Source of the DNA: JBCCQH01 sp039024435
GTDB lineage: Bacteria; Bacteroidota; Bacteroidia; J057; JADKCL01
Length of the DNA stretch: 38,258 nucleotides
Assembly (NCBI GenBank): GCA_039024435.1
Contig: JBCCQH010000072.1
Span: forward strand, 1-38,258
Reading direction: 5' to 3'
Positions 16,645-26,357 of the stretch are shown in pieces. Every line of letters begins with the position of its first letter. The first letter of the stretch is position 1. The notes below the pieces were generated by a model. The model was not told the origin of the DNA. It did not search any database and saw only the letters and a list, made by a program, of their open reading frames with translations. Both the position numbers and the translations under genes were made by a program.

Positions 16645-19026
16645 ATGACAAGAATCAAATTGCCGCATCTTTGGGTTCTCTTAGGATGCGCATGGCTCAC
16701 CTTCACCCCGGCCATGGCCCAAACTTTCCGCATCGGGGTGATTGCGGACGAAACCACTCTGAACCGGGTGCAGCCGATGCTCAACCGCCTGGCTGCGGAA
16801 ATTCAGAAGACCGTCGGGGTGTCCCGTACGGTAGAATTCGCTCCCGAACGCACCAAAAGCATCGGCTACGACGGGGAAAAGGCCCGGACCGTCTACCGGA
16901 ACCTGGAGGGAAATTCCGATTTGATCCTGTTGGTGGGCACAACTTCTATCCGCTCGGTCCTGGAATTGCCCGAATTTACCACGCCAACCCTGGGCATTGG
17001 GGTATTTGATCCCAAGCTGCAAGCGGTTCCTTACACCACGAAGGGAACTTCGGGGCGGAAGAACTTCACCTATATTCTGACCGTAGAGGATCTGCAGGCC
17101 GATTTGCGGATTTTCCGGGAGATGGTGGAATTCCGCAAGGTGGCCTTTTTGTACTCCGGCCAGGTGAACCAAGCGCCGACGACCAAAGCCGAAATCGAGG
17201 TGGTGCGCGAGATCGAACGGGAACTGGACATCGAAATTGAATTTGTGGCGGTTGACGAAACCGATCTTCCCGGATCCCTCACGAAAATCGGGCCCGACGT
17301 CGAGGCGGCCCTGCTGGTGATTGCTTACGAACTGGATCGAACGGACGCGAAGCAGGTTGCCGGCTACCTGATTGATCGAAAAATCCCCTCGTTTTCCATC
17401 AATAAAACCTACGTAGAGCAGGGGATCCTCGCCAGCAATTCGGACGACAATGGGTTCCAGCAATTGTCGCGCAAACTGGCGGTCATGGTTGACGAAATCG
17501 TCCAGGGAGCGCCCCTTGCGGAAATGAAAGTCAATCTGAACTTCAACAAAGAAGTATTTCTCAATATGACCACCGCCCGGCGGATCGACTATTCGCCGCC
17601 GTTTGATATCATTTTCACCTCCAATTTGCTGGGCAGTCCCACTGAACTCGCCGATAGTACCTACTCCCTGATGGACATCATTAAACTGGGACTGGAACAA
17701 AATCTCGATATCCGGATCAGCCAGGCGGACATTGCTTTGACTGAGCAGGACGTGCGCACCGCAGTATCGCAATTTCTGCCCGACGCGGATTATTCGGCCA
17801 CGGCCGCCGCTGTCAACAAAAACAACGCCAACGCGCTCCTGATGCGCTCTCAGTACTCGATTTCGGGCAGCGGCTCGGTGAGCCAGCTCATCTACTCGGA
17901 GCAAGCCATCGCCAATATCCGCATCCAAAAACTGCTCAACCAAGCGCAGAACTACGCCACGGACCAGCAGATCTTGGACGTGACCCAGGACATTACCGAC
18001 GCTTACTTGAACATCCTCAATGCCAAGGCCAACGTCCAGATCCAGAGGGAAAATCTCGATAATTCCAAGGCAAATCTAGAACTGGCCCGGATCCGCGCCA
18101 ACCTGGGCGCCGCCACCAACGCCGATGTCTTCCGCTGGCAAGGGGAGGTCGCGACCGGCAAGCAAAATCTGGTCGAAGCCCAGACCAGTTTCCTGACCAC
18201 CAAAGCCAAACTCAATGCCCTGCTCAACGGGGAAACCGGCTTGAATTTCGCCGTTGAGGACGTGCTGATTGACGGGGCATTGTTCCAGTCCTTCGCCAAT
18301 TCCCAGATGGCCACGTACGTCAAAGGACCGTACGAATTGGAACTGATCACTGAGTTTTTGGTGCAAGAATCGCAGACCATTTATCCTACGAAGAAACAAC
18401 TGAACGCGAATTTGGATGCACTGGCGCGGCAGCGCATCCTGAATCGGCGGCTGTACTACACGCCAGTGGTCGCCGGGTCCGCCCAATTTGACAATACGTT
18501 TTGGCGGGGTGGGGAAGGCAGTACCCCAAATCCGGGCATGGAGTTCGTAAATTCGTCCTGGAGTGCCGGACTGAACGTGAGCATTCCGATTTTTGATGGC
18601 AACCGCCGCGCGATCAACCTGCAAACGACCAAGGTACAGCAGGCCCAGCTCGGCGATCAGATCATGAATTTGGATCGACAGCTCGAGTTTTTGGTCCGGG
18701 CAAATACCCTCCAATTGCTTGCGGCGACCACCAACATTCGCTTTTCCCGCGAATCCGCCGACAATACCGCGAAGAACTACGAATTGGTTCAAAATCTTTA
18801 CCGCAAGGGCCAGGTCAACATCATCCAACTGCTCGATGCTCAAAGTGCGGCACTGAACACCAAGCTGGCCTACGCGCTATCGATTTACGAGTACATCCAG
18901 GCATTTATCCAGCTCGAAAATACCCTGGGGTCTTACTCATTTCTGTCGACTCCGGAAGCCGACGGGGAATTTTTGGACCGCTGGAATGAATTTTTAGACA
19001 ACAAGAAGCAAGAAGACCAGGAATGA
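16645..19026 (+). CDS. TolC-like outer-membrane efflux protein with N-terminal ABC substrate-binding domain
   Basis: A 793-residue exported protein (signal peptide ending TPAMAQ, about residue 26). Residues about 27-330 resemble the ABC_sub_bind (TrpX-like) binding-protein fold: FRIGVIADETTLNRVQPMLN, LILLVGTTSIRSVLELP, VAFLYSG, and IPSFSINKTYVEQGILASNS. Residues about 345-785 are an outer-membrane efflux (OEP) domain with two helical-barrel repeats (ITDAYLNILNAKANVQIQRENL; VSIPIFDGNRRAINLQTTKVQQAQ; LYRKGQVNIIQLLDAQSAAL). Ordinary TolC proteins are about 430-500 residues, so this is a true fusion in one frame. The adaptor gene overlaps its stop by four bases (ATGA). The binding domain could deliver or sense a substrate, or serve as a periplasmic spacer. 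Inference. Confidence 0.88.
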   Translation: MTRIKLPHLWVLLGCAWLTFTPAMAQTFRIGVIADETTLNRVQPMLNRLAAEIQKTVGVSRTVEFAPERTKSIGYDGEKARTVYRNLEGNSDLILLVGTTSIRSVLELPEFTTPTLGIGVFDPKLQAVPYTTKGTSGRKNFTYILTVEDLQADLRIFREMVEFRKVAFLYSGQVNQAPTTKAEIEVVREIERELDIEIEFVAVDETDLPGSLTKIGPDVEAALLVIAYELDRTDAKQVAGYLIDRKIPSFSINKTYVEQGILASNSDDNGFQQLSRKLAVMVDEIVQGAPLAEMKVNLNFNKEVFLNMTTARRIDYSPPFDIIFTSNLLGSPTELADSTYSLMDIIKLGLEQNLDIRISQADIALTEQDVRTAVSQFLPDADYSATAAAVNKNNANALLMRSQYSISGSGSVSQLIYSEQAIANIRIQKLLNQAQNYATDQQILDVTQDITDAYLNILNAKANVQIQRENLDNSKANLELARIRANLGAATNADVFRWQGEVATGKQNLVEAQTSFLTTKAKLNALLNGETGLNFAVEDVLIDGALFQSFANSQMATYVKGPYELELITEFLVQESQTIYPTKKQLNANLDALARQRILNRRLYYTPVVAGSAQFDNTFWRGGEGSTPNPGMEFVNSSWSAGLNVSIPIFDGNRRAINLQTTKVQQAQLGDQIMNLDRQLEFLVRANTLQLLAATTNIRFSRESADNTAKNYELVQNLYRKGQVNIIQLLDAQSAALNTKLAYALSIYEYIQAFIQLENTLGSYSFLSTPEADGEFLDRWNEFLDNKKQEDQE

Positions 19027-20120
19027 AAATTCTAAGCTTACCCCCCGTGATCTGCGCCCTCCTCCTGTTTGCGGTGGGCTGCGGAAACGATGCCGCCACG
19101 GCGGTCGACAATCCCATTCGTCCGGTAAAATCCAGTGCGGTATTCATGCGCGGTGGCGATCTGAGCCGTTCCTTCAACGGCACCTCAAAATCGGGGGCGG
19201 AAACCCGCCTCAGTTTCCGCAGCAATGGCCTGATCACCAGCCTCAAGGTAAAGGTCGGCGACCGGGTCAAGCGCGGCCAACTGCTCGGCAAACTCGACCA
19301 GCGCGATATGGTCCTCAACTACCAAAAGGCCCAATCGGCGCAGGAAAGTGCCCGGATTCAGTTGGAAACCGCCCGCTCCAACCTCGAACGGGTCAAGGAA
19401 TTGTACCAGGCCAACAGTGCTTCCCTGAGCGATTACGAGCAGGCGAAAAACAACTTCGCCAACGCGCAAAACAACTACCAAAGCGCCCAGAAAAGTGTGG
19501 ATTTGCAGGCTTCGCAACTGAGTTACGGCAAGCTCACTGCGCCCACCGATGGGATCGTCACCCAGGTCAACTCCGAAATCAATGAGTTCGTCCAGGCTGG
19601 TTCCCCGGTGGTGGTCATCAATGCCCGCGAGGGCGATATTGAAATCAACGTGGGGGTACCGGAAAGCTACATATCCCGCATCCAGGAAGGGGAGGGGGTA
19701 ACGGTGACCTTTCCCAGCATCCCCGAGGCGAACTACTCCGGCATCATCACCGAAGTCGGTTTTTCCTCTTCGGGGGCGGCGTCTTATCCGGTCATCGTAA
19801 AGCTGACCGATACCGATCCGCAGATCCGGCCGGACATGCCGGCCGAGGTCAATTTCCTTTTTAAAGCCCAGCAAGATGTCCCGGCGCAATTGGTCGTGGA
19901 CTTCAAGGCGGTGGGGGAGGATGAGCAAGGCAATTTTGGCTACAAGCTGGTGCCCGATGGTGAGGACCGCTACCAAGCCAAGAAGACGCGGCTTGAGATC
20001 GGGCCGCTGACGAACGATGGCTTTATCGTACTTTCCGGTTTGGAGGAGGGTGATTTGGTAGCTACCGCCGGATTGCGTTCGCTGTATGACGGTCAGGTGG
20101 TAAGTACCCTGGAAAACTAA
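19023..20120 (+). CDS. RND efflux periplasmic adaptor (membrane fusion) lipoprotein
   Basis: A 365-residue HlyD/AcrA-type adaptor with a lipobox (FAVGC, Cys20). The split biotinyl-lipoyl-like domain is visible as GLITSLKVKVGDRVKRGQLLGKLD and, after a helical hairpin (about 95-165), YGKLTAPTDGIVTQVNSEINEFVQAGSPV. Beta-barrel and membrane-proximal domains follow. It bridges the TolC-type protein encoded upstream (4-base overlap) and the pump encoded 9 bases downstream, giving a standard tripartite operon. Confidence 0.92.
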   Translation: MKILSLPPVICALLLFAVGCGNDAATAVDNPIRPVKSSAVFMRGGDLSRSFNGTSKSGAETRLSFRSNGLITSLKVKVGDRVKRGQLLGKLDQRDMVLNYQKAQSAQESARIQLETARSNLERVKELYQANSASLSDYEQAKNNFANAQNNYQSAQKSVDLQASQLSYGKLTAPTDGIVTQVNSEINEFVQAGSPVVVINAREGDIEINVGVPESYISRIQEGEGVTVTFPSIPEANYSGIITEVGFSSSGAASYPVIVKLTDTDPQIRPDMPAEVNFLFKAQQDVPAQLVVDFKAVGEDEQGNFGYKLVPDGEDRYQAKKTRLEIGPLTNDGFIVLSGLEEGDLVATAGLRSLYDGQVVSTLEN

Positions 20121-20129
20121 TCTGCGCCC

Positions 20130-23100
20130 ATGAATCTGACACGATTTGCCCTCAAAAACGACCGCATCACGCTGCTGGCCCTGGCGCTGATCGCCATTTT
20201 GGGCTTGCTGAGCTACAATGAGTTGGCGCGGGACAGCATGCCGCCCTTCACCGTGCGCACCGCCAATGTCATCACGACCTTTCCGGGGGCCGGACCGGAG
20301 AAAATCGAGGCCTTGATCACGGACAAGATCGAGACTGCCGCCCAGGAGATTCCGGAGGTCAAATACATCGCGAGTACCTCCCGGACCGCTTTGTCGCAAG
20401 TGACGGTGGCGCTCAAAGACGACGTGCCCCCGGAAGATTTGCAGGCGATTTGGGACCGGTTGCGCCGCAAGATCGATCTTATCGTGGATGATTTCCCCGA
20501 CGGGACCAATGAGCCCGAGATCAAAGATGAGGACATTGGGGTGGTGTACGGGATTTTTGTTGGCCTGACTTCGGATGGATTCGAGAATCCCGAACTGCGT
20601 GACTACGCGGACGACTTGCGCAATCGGATCATCCAGCTTGACGATGCGGCCAAAGTGGAGATTGGCGGGATTGTGGACGAGCGCATTTTTATCGATTACA
20701 ACGATGCGGAACTGGCGCGACTGGGCCTATCCAGTGGGCAATTGACCAACACTATCGCTGCGACCAACATCGTAATTCCTGCGGGCAACATCACCCTGGC
20801 TGGCGAGGAAGTCGGCCTGGAACCTTCCGGCAATCTGGAGTCGGTGGAAGACCTGGAAAACATGCTCATTCCCCTGGCCAATGGCGAATCCGTGCGGTTG
20901 AAAGAGATCGCGGTCGTGCGCCGTGCCTACATCACGCCCCGTGAGGAAATCGTCCGGGTCAATGGTTTTGAAGGGCAGGCACTCTACGTCTCACTCAAGG
21001 AAAACGCCAACATCATCGAATTGGGCCGCCAGGTCGATCAGTTGCTCGTGGAGTACAATCGGACCCTACCAGTCGGGATCGAAGCCATTCGCCTCGCTTC
21101 TCAGGATGCATTTGTGGAAGGGAGCGTAAACGATTTCGTCAACAATGTCATCCAGTCGGTGATCATCGTCCTGCTGGTAATGTTTGCTTTTATGGGCGTG
21201 CGGATGGGGCTGGTCGTGGCCGCCCTGATCCCCATGACCATTATTTGTACCATATTCATGATGGACACCTTCAGCATCGGGCTGAACCAGGTTTCTCTGG
21301 CCGCGCTCATCATGGCGCTGGGACTCCTGGTCGACAATGCCATCGTGATGGCGGAATCCATTCTCGTCAAGATGGAAAAGGGCGTCCCCAAGCAGGAAGC
21401 GGCGTTTCAGTCGGGCAAAGAGCTGTTCACGCCTTTGTTGATTTCCTCGCTGACCACCTCGGCGGCGTTCCTGGCCTTTTTCCTCGCCGAATCCACGATG
21501 GGCGACATCATGGGGCCGTTGTTTTCCGTGATATCGATTGCCTTGATTTCGTCCTGGCTGTTTACCATGACCGCTATTCCCATGCTATCGCTGGCGATTC
21601 TTAAGGTAAAGCAAAAGAAGAAGGAGGAAAACGACGGCATATTTGGGGTGCTGGGTAAATACTACCGCGTCCTGCTGCTGGGCAGTCTGCACCGCCGCTG
21701 GCTGACCGTGGCCGTCTGTGTGGTGGGATTTGGCCTGGCCATCTTTGGTATGACCTTTGTTCCGGTGATCTTCATGCCGGACAGTGATCGCAACCTGGTC
21801 ACGCTGGACATGAATCTTCCCCTCGGGACCAGCATTGAAACCACCGAACGCCAGGTGGACCTCCTGGAGACATTTTTGCGGGACAGTCTGATGGCGGGTG
21901 ACGAAGTCGAAGGGGTCATCGATTGGTCCACCTACATTGGGAAAGGGCCGAAATCTTACGATTTGGGTTACAATCCGGGGGAACAAAATTCCGGCTACGC
22001 CCACATGCTCATCAATACGTCGACCGACCAGGTCAACGGTGAGCTGATTCGCCGCCTGGACAATTTTTGTTTCTTTAATCTTCCCGATGCCCAGGTCAAA
22101 GTCAAGCGCCTGGGAACGGGGGGCGGAGCTTCGGTTCCGATTCAAATCCGATTGGCCGGTGATGAGGCGGGGGATCTGTTTGAGGTTGCGGCCCAGATCA
22201 AGCGGCAATTGAATGCGATTCCTGGGACCAAAAACGTGGACGACAATTGGGGACCGCGGATCAAAAAGTTTTTCGTCCAGGTCAATGAAGACAAACTGCG
22301 CCGCAACGGCCTCACCAACCAGGACCTTGCGGTGTCGCTCCGCACGGTCCTCGCGGGGACCAATGTCGGCGAATTCCGGGAGGACAACAATTCCATTCCC
22401 ATTGTGATGCAGGCCAAAGGTGGCGGGAAGCTGGACTATTCGACCATTGAGTCCCTGAGCATTTTTGCCCAAGCTTCGGGCCGCAACGTGCCCCTGGCCG
22501 AGGTGGCCACCCTGGTTCCGCAGTGGGAGTACGCCAAGGTGCTGCGCCGTGACCTGAAGCGCAACCTCACGGTAGAAGCCAGCGTCAACGATGGCTTCAC
22601 CGCTGCGGGGATCATCGAACAGTTGACCTCCTGGATGGATGAGACCCAGGCCGATTGGCCGGGGGATGTGACGTACGAGTTGGGGGGCGACGATGAGAGC
22701 CGGGGCGATGCTATGGGCGCGGTCATGGAAAAATTGCCCCTGGCTGGCTTCATCATCATCATGTTGCTGGTCATCCAGTTCAATTCGTTCCGGAAGTCCT
22801 TTATCATCCTGGCCACGATTCCGCTCGGGATCATTGGGGTGACATTTGGGCTGCTAATCACAGGTGAAGTGTACAGCTTTACTTCGTTTCTGGGGGTGAT
22901 TTCGCTGGCCGGGATCGTCATCAATGACTCTATCGTTCTGATGGACAAGATTGACATCCAGATCAACCGCTACAAAAAGCCGCCGGCGGAAGGAATTGTG
23001 CAAGCGAGCGTGGACAAGTTGCGGCCAGTAATTTTGACCACACTGACGACCTCGCTCGGTTTGATCCCGCTGTGGATCGGTGGCGGCGATATGTGGCGCC

Positions 23101-23291
23101 CGATGGCGGTGGGAATGATTTTTGGGCTGCTGTTTGCCACTTTTGTAATCCTGCTGTTTGTGCCGGTGCTTTACGCGCTGTTGTTCCGGGTCAACTACGG
23201 GAAAGGGGCCGCGCTGACTCAACCGGTTCCGGTGGCCGATGCTCCGGCCTCGGTAATTCCGCCCACCGAGGAAGCTACCTCGACCGGCTGA
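20130..23291 (+). CDS. RND-family efflux pump (AcrB-like inner-membrane permease)
   Basis: A 1053-residue protein with the RND layout: one N-terminal membrane segment, a large periplasmic loop, six segments, a second loop, and a final set of five. TM4 carries LGLLVDNAIVMAESI, with a single Asp where AcrB-type pumps have Asp-Asp. Other family segments are FPGAGPEKIEALITDKIE near the start and SLAGIVINDSIVLMDKID in the second half. It is proton-driven and would export a drug, metal or lipid-like substrate, which cannot be determined here. It is the last gene of the efflux operon. Confidence 0.93.
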   Translation: MNLTRFALKNDRITLLALALIAILGLLSYNELARDSMPPFTVRTANVITTFPGAGPEKIEALITDKIETAAQEIPEVKYIASTSRTALSQVTVALKDDVPPEDLQAIWDRLRRKIDLIVDDFPDGTNEPEIKDEDIGVVYGIFVGLTSDGFENPELRDYADDLRNRIIQLDDAAKVEIGGIVDERIFIDYNDAELARLGLSSGQLTNTIAATNIVIPAGNITLAGEEVGLEPSGNLESVEDLENMLIPLANGESVRLKEIAVVRRAYITPREEIVRVNGFEGQALYVSLKENANIIELGRQVDQLLVEYNRTLPVGIEAIRLASQDAFVEGSVNDFVNNVIQSVIIVLLVMFAFMGVRMGLVVAALIPMTIICTIFMMDTFSIGLNQVSLAALIMALGLLVDNAIVMAESILVKMEKGVPKQEAAFQSGKELFTPLLISSLTTSAAFLAFFLAESTMGDIMGPLFSVISIALISSWLFTMTAIPMLSLAILKVKQKKKEENDGIFGVLGKYYRVLLLGSLHRRWLTVAVCVVGFGLAIFGMTFVPVIFMPDSDRNLVTLDMNLPLGTSIETTERQVDLLETFLRDSLMAGDEVEGVIDWSTYIGKGPKSYDLGYNPGEQNSGYAHMLINTSTDQVNGELIRRLDNFCFFNLPDAQVKVKRLGTGGGASVPIQIRLAGDEAGDLFEVAAQIKRQLNAIPGTKNVDDNWGPRIKKFFVQVNEDKLRRNGLTNQDLAVSLRTVLAGTNVGEFREDNNSIPIVMQAKGGGKLDYSTIESLSIFAQASGRNVPLAEVATLVPQWEYAKVLRRDLKRNLTVEASVNDGFTAAGIIEQLTSWMDETQADWPGDVTYELGGDDESRGDAMGAVMEKLPLAGFIIIMLLVIQFNSFRKSFIILATIPLGIIGVTFGLLITGEVYSFTSFLGVISLAGIVINDSIVLMDKIDIQINRYKKPPAEGIVQASVDKLRPVILTTLTTSLGLIPLWIGGGDMWRPMAVGMIFGLLFATFVILLFVPVLYALLFRVNYGKGAALTQPVPVADAPASVIPPTEEATSTG

Positions 23292-23336
23292 TCGCTTTGC
23301 CGCCCCCTGACTGGATATTTTGCGAGATCAGGAAAC

Positions 23337-23362
23337 AAAAAGCCCCCCGGTGAAGGGGGGAA
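23337..23362 (-). terminator. Terminator-like hairpin oriented for leftward transcription
   Basis: Read on the minus strand, CCCCCC-TTCACC-GGGGGG is followed by CTTTTTG. On the plus strand the run after the stem is not T-rich, so the orientation favours leftward transcripts. It lies 46 bases after the pump stop and could also protect the efflux mRNA 3' end. Confidence 0.6.
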
Positions 23363-23563
23363 TCGACCATATAAAAAACTACAAAAACCTCAGTTATTTC
23401 AGTTGAGTTGGTGGCGTGCTACTCGGGCGGCAAGATGATGAATCGTTGGGGCATAGTTGAGTTAATTTAGGTGAAGGTGACTGCCGCACCGCCGGCGTTT
23501 TGTTGCTGCGGGGGGCGTTTGTTGGATATACGCGCGAGTGAGTGATTCCCCTACCCCCCTGGG

Positions 23564-23571
23564 TAAATTTG
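23564..23571 (+). promoter_or_regulatory. Possible -7 promoter element for the DUF5916 gene
   Basis: TAAATTTG matches TAnnTTTG exactly but lacks a TTG at the usual -33 distance and is 225 bases from the start codon. Weak prediction. Confidence 0.25.
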
Positions 23572-23707
23572 ATTTTGTACCTGCCGAATGCGCCTCGGGC
23601 ACTGTGCGCACGCGAGGATTTTCCAAGCCTCGCGTGATTGGCGTTCCCCCGTTACCGCTTCTTGGGTCACGGTTTAGAATGACGCATCTGGCGGAAGACC
23701 CAACCCA

Positions 23708-23744
23708 TTTCCACTAAATGCAACATCGTTGCATTTAGTGGAAA
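23708..23744 (+). repeat. Strong 17-bp-arm inverted repeat upstream of the DUF5916 gene
   Basis: TTTCCACTAAATGCAAC and GTTGCATTTAGTGGAAA are perfect 17-bp arms around the 3-base loop ATC, ending 51 bases before the GTG start. No clear U-run follows on either strand. It could be a regulatory hairpin, a protein-binding palindrome or a remnant of a mobile palindromic repeat. Confidence 0.75.
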
Positions 23745-23795
23745 ATCGAATTAAATTGGTGCAGCTCAATCAGTTTCTGCTAAGTATCACCCAAC

Positions 23796-26006
23796 GTGCT
23801 CAACTCGTGTTTTCCTCTTCTCATTGGCTTGCTGATTCTCCTTGCGGACGGGTTAATGGCGCAAAACAACCTCGATTTCCCCCCGCCGGATACTCCCCTG
23901 ACGATTCAATCTCGCCGGGCCGAGGGGATGATCGTGGTGGACGGAAAGCTGGACGAGTCTGACTGGGAAAGGGCTGCATCCACCACCGATTTTTTCCGGC
24001 GGGAACCGCGCCAAGGGGGAGAGGCCCATTTTCCGACCACAGTCAAGTTCCTATTTGATGACAAGTACCTTTACGTTGGGGTGTTTTGTGAAGACTCTGC
24101 GGGGATCAAAGGCATCCGGGTCCGTGATCTCCGGCGGGACTTTGGTGGGTCCAGTGATCAAGTTGGGATTGCATTTGACCCGCAAAACCTCAAGCAATAC
24201 GCCCAGGTGTTTGAAACGACTCCCTACGCCAATCAGAGTGACTTCCAGAACTTCAACGGGAACAACTATGATTCGGGTTGGAACACCCTGTGGAAGGTCC
24301 GGACCCAGCGAACTGAGCGGGGATATTTTGCCGAATTTGCCATTCCTTTTAAATCGTTGCGCTACAACAAACCAACCGCGGGAGAACCAGTCACCTGGGG
24401 AATCACGATGCAAAGACGGGCGCTCCGCGATTTTGAGGTCTCCTGCTTCCCCGCCATTCCCCAGTCCATGTCCATGTTCCGGATGACCTACGCTGCTCAG
24501 TTGGAAGGGATCGAGCCTCCACCTCCGGCGGCCAACCTCCGTGTTTCGCCCTATGCCCTTTTTCGGTACGACAACATTCAGACCGGAGGCGAAACCACCA
24601 CCGAGCGCAGTGTGCGGTTCGGCGGCGATGCAAAGTGGGCCATCAATCCCCAGTCGGTCCTGGACGTCACGGTCAATACCGATTTTGCCCAGGCCGACGT
24701 GGACCAGGCGGTCAACAACCTGGAGCGCTTCAACATATTCTTTCCCGAACGGCGGCAATTTTTCTTGGAAAACTCCGGCATCTGGGCCGGAGCGGCCCAG
24801 CGATCTATCCGGCCATTTTTCAGTCGCCGGATCGGGTTGCAAGGCGAATTCAATGCCCGGCCTGCACCGATCACGGTCGGATCGCGATTCACCCAGCGGA
24901 CGGAAAAGCGGGCCATTGCCGGTCTGTTTGTGCGCCAAAGGGCCACCGAGAACTCTTCGGCCGCAAATTTTGGGGTGTTGCGTTACCTCCGCAACTATGG
25001 CGCCGAGAACAACATGGGTATTATGGCGACCCACCGCCTGGACGAGTCCGATTCCCCCCTCGGGCTGAACGCCAACCACAATACCACAATCACCATCGAC
25101 GGCCAAATCCGGCCCAACAACCGGAACCGCATCAGTTACCTGGCCAGTACTTCCATCGATGAAGAATCTGGCCGGGTGGGCTACGCGGGGCGATTTTTTG
25201 CCGGACACTCCAGCAATAAGCTTTCCCTGAACTGGCTGACGGAGGTCACCGATGAAAACTACAATCCCCGGATGGGATTTGTCCGCCAAAACAACGTCAT
25301 CCGCCACAGCACGGGCGGTTACTACATCTGGCGACCGAAAAAGATGGATTGGATTCGGCGCTGGGATCCCGGCTTGCAGGTCGACTTCAACCACGATGCC
25401 ACCAATCCCACCAATTTCCAGCAAGCCAGTATCTTTATCTTTCCGGTTTACACCTGGTTCAAGGACAACAGTTTCCTGGAGTTGGCCGTCAATCCGATCT
25501 GGCAGAACATCAATTTTGACTTTGCTCCCCTCGGTTTGCCGATTGCGGAGGGCAATTATTTTTACAACCGCTTTTTTGGCCAATACTACACCGATCAATC
25601 CCGCAAGCTGTCCGGCACGTTCTATACCGGTCTGGGGCAATTTTACAATGGCACAAATAGCTCTTTCGGCATTACGGGGCGCTACGCCCCGATCCCCCAC
25701 ATCGCCTTGTCGGTCAGCTACGACCTCAATGCATTGCGGGGAATCGGCATTGATGAGGAGGATTTGCGGATTCAACTGCTCACCGTTGGGTCCCGTTTTG
25801 CCCTGAATCCCCGCCTGCAACTCTCCACCTTTTACCAATTCAACAGCTTCGACCAGCAGGGCCGGTGGAACATCCGGGCGAGTTGGGAGTACCAACCGTT
25901 GTCCTTCATCTACCTCGTCTTCAACGATTCCCGCATCAACAACCAACTCGATCCCTTCCAGGAGCAACAGGTCATCACCAAAATCACCTACGTAAAACAG
26001 TTTTGA
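23796..26006 (+). CDS. DUF5916 family outer-membrane protein with CBM9-like N-terminal domain
   Basis: A 736-residue exported protein. GTG at 23796 is the first possible start after an in-frame TAA; the signal peptide is LLIGLLILLADGLMAQ. Residues about 35-225 form a CBM9-like domain (VVDGKLDESDWERA, FDDKYLYVGVFCEDS, GYFAEFAIPFKSLRY). The remainder matches DUF5916 with FFPERRQFFLENSG and FFSRRIG motifs and alternating beta strands to the C-terminal ...ITKITYVKQF, which suggests a beta-barrel ending in an aromatic residue. Its role is unknown. It appears to be a single-gene unit. Confidence 0.9.
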   Translation: MLNSCFPLLIGLLILLADGLMAQNNLDFPPPDTPLTIQSRRAEGMIVVDGKLDESDWERAASTTDFFRREPRQGGEAHFPTTVKFLFDDKYLYVGVFCEDSAGIKGIRVRDLRRDFGGSSDQVGIAFDPQNLKQYAQVFETTPYANQSDFQNFNGNNYDSGWNTLWKVRTQRTERGYFAEFAIPFKSLRYNKPTAGEPVTWGITMQRRALRDFEVSCFPAIPQSMSMFRMTYAAQLEGIEPPPPAANLRVSPYALFRYDNIQTGGETTTERSVRFGGDAKWAINPQSVLDVTVNTDFAQADVDQAVNNLERFNIFFPERRQFFLENSGIWAGAAQRSIRPFFSRRIGLQGEFNARPAPITVGSRFTQRTEKRAIAGLFVRQRATENSSAANFGVLRYLRNYGAENNMGIMATHRLDESDSPLGLNANHNTTITIDGQIRPNNRNRISYLASTSIDEESGRVGYAGRFFAGHSSNKLSLNWLTEVTDENYNPRMGFVRQNNVIRHSTGGYYIWRPKKMDWIRRWDPGLQVDFNHDATNPTNFQQASIFIFPVYTWFKDNSFLELAVNPIWQNINFDFAPLGLPIAEGNYFYNRFFGQYYTDQSRKLSGTFYTGLGQFYNGTNSSFGITGRYAPIPHIALSVSYDLNALRGIGIDEEDLRIQLLTVGSRFALNPRLQLSTFYQFNSFDQQGRWNIRASWEYQPLSFIYLVFNDSRINNQLDPFQEQQVITKITYVKQF

Positions 26007-26030
26007 GTCCCCGTCCCGAAACTGTTTCTT
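25995..26030 (+). terminator. Possible terminator overlapping the DUF5916 stop
   Basis: AAACAGTTT (25995-26003) and AAACTGTTT (26019-26027) are perfect 9-bp arms with a 15-base loop, and the run ends TTTCTT. The stem is AT-rich and the U-run short, so strength is doubtful. Confidence 0.4.
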
Positions 26031-26203
26031 CCCCGGATACCGCCGACCTGTATCGTTTACCGAATAGAAATACTGACCGAATCTCCTGCGGAAAATCGCC
26101 CCGTTCCCAATCGGTTCTTGTCATTTTGCCGCGAAGAATGTTTGGCATTGTGGTGAAGTGTCGGGAAGGTCAGGCGCCTAACCATGCAAATGCAAAAAAT
26201 TAT

Positions 26204-26211
26204 TATCTTTG
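26204..26211 (+). promoter_or_regulatory. -7 promoter element for the arginase-argS operon
   Basis: TATCTTTG matches TAnnTTTG and lies about 146 bases before the arginase ATG, leaving a GC-rich leader of roughly 140 bases. No clear -33 TTG. A four-codon ORF (ATG at 26347) ends in ATGA overlapping the arginase start, which could couple translation. The 26007-26357 gap holds nothing else I recognise. Confidence 0.4.
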
Positions 26212-26357
26212 GCCCCCGTAGGGCATGGGGGGCACGGTTTCCGTCCCCGGTGCGGGTTGACCGTTCGGATCATTGGCGGTCGGGTGGGCAAGCAGAGTCA
26301 CCACAAACCGAGCGATTCCGCTGACCGGGCCCTGCGAGGAACGAGTATGGAAAAAAT

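Larger units (their letters stand above)
23292..23795. other. Hairpin-rich intergenic region between the efflux pump and DUF5916 genes
   Basis: About 500 bases without a convincing gene. It holds a minus-strand terminator-like hairpin (23337-23362), a TAAATTTG promoter-like element (23564-23571), a 9-bp-arm hairpin CACGCGAGG/CCTCGCGTG (23609-23636) and a 17-bp-arm hairpin (23708-23744). If transcription starts near 23578, the DUF5916 mRNA would have a leader of about 220 bases containing both strong hairpins. Confidence 0.5.
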
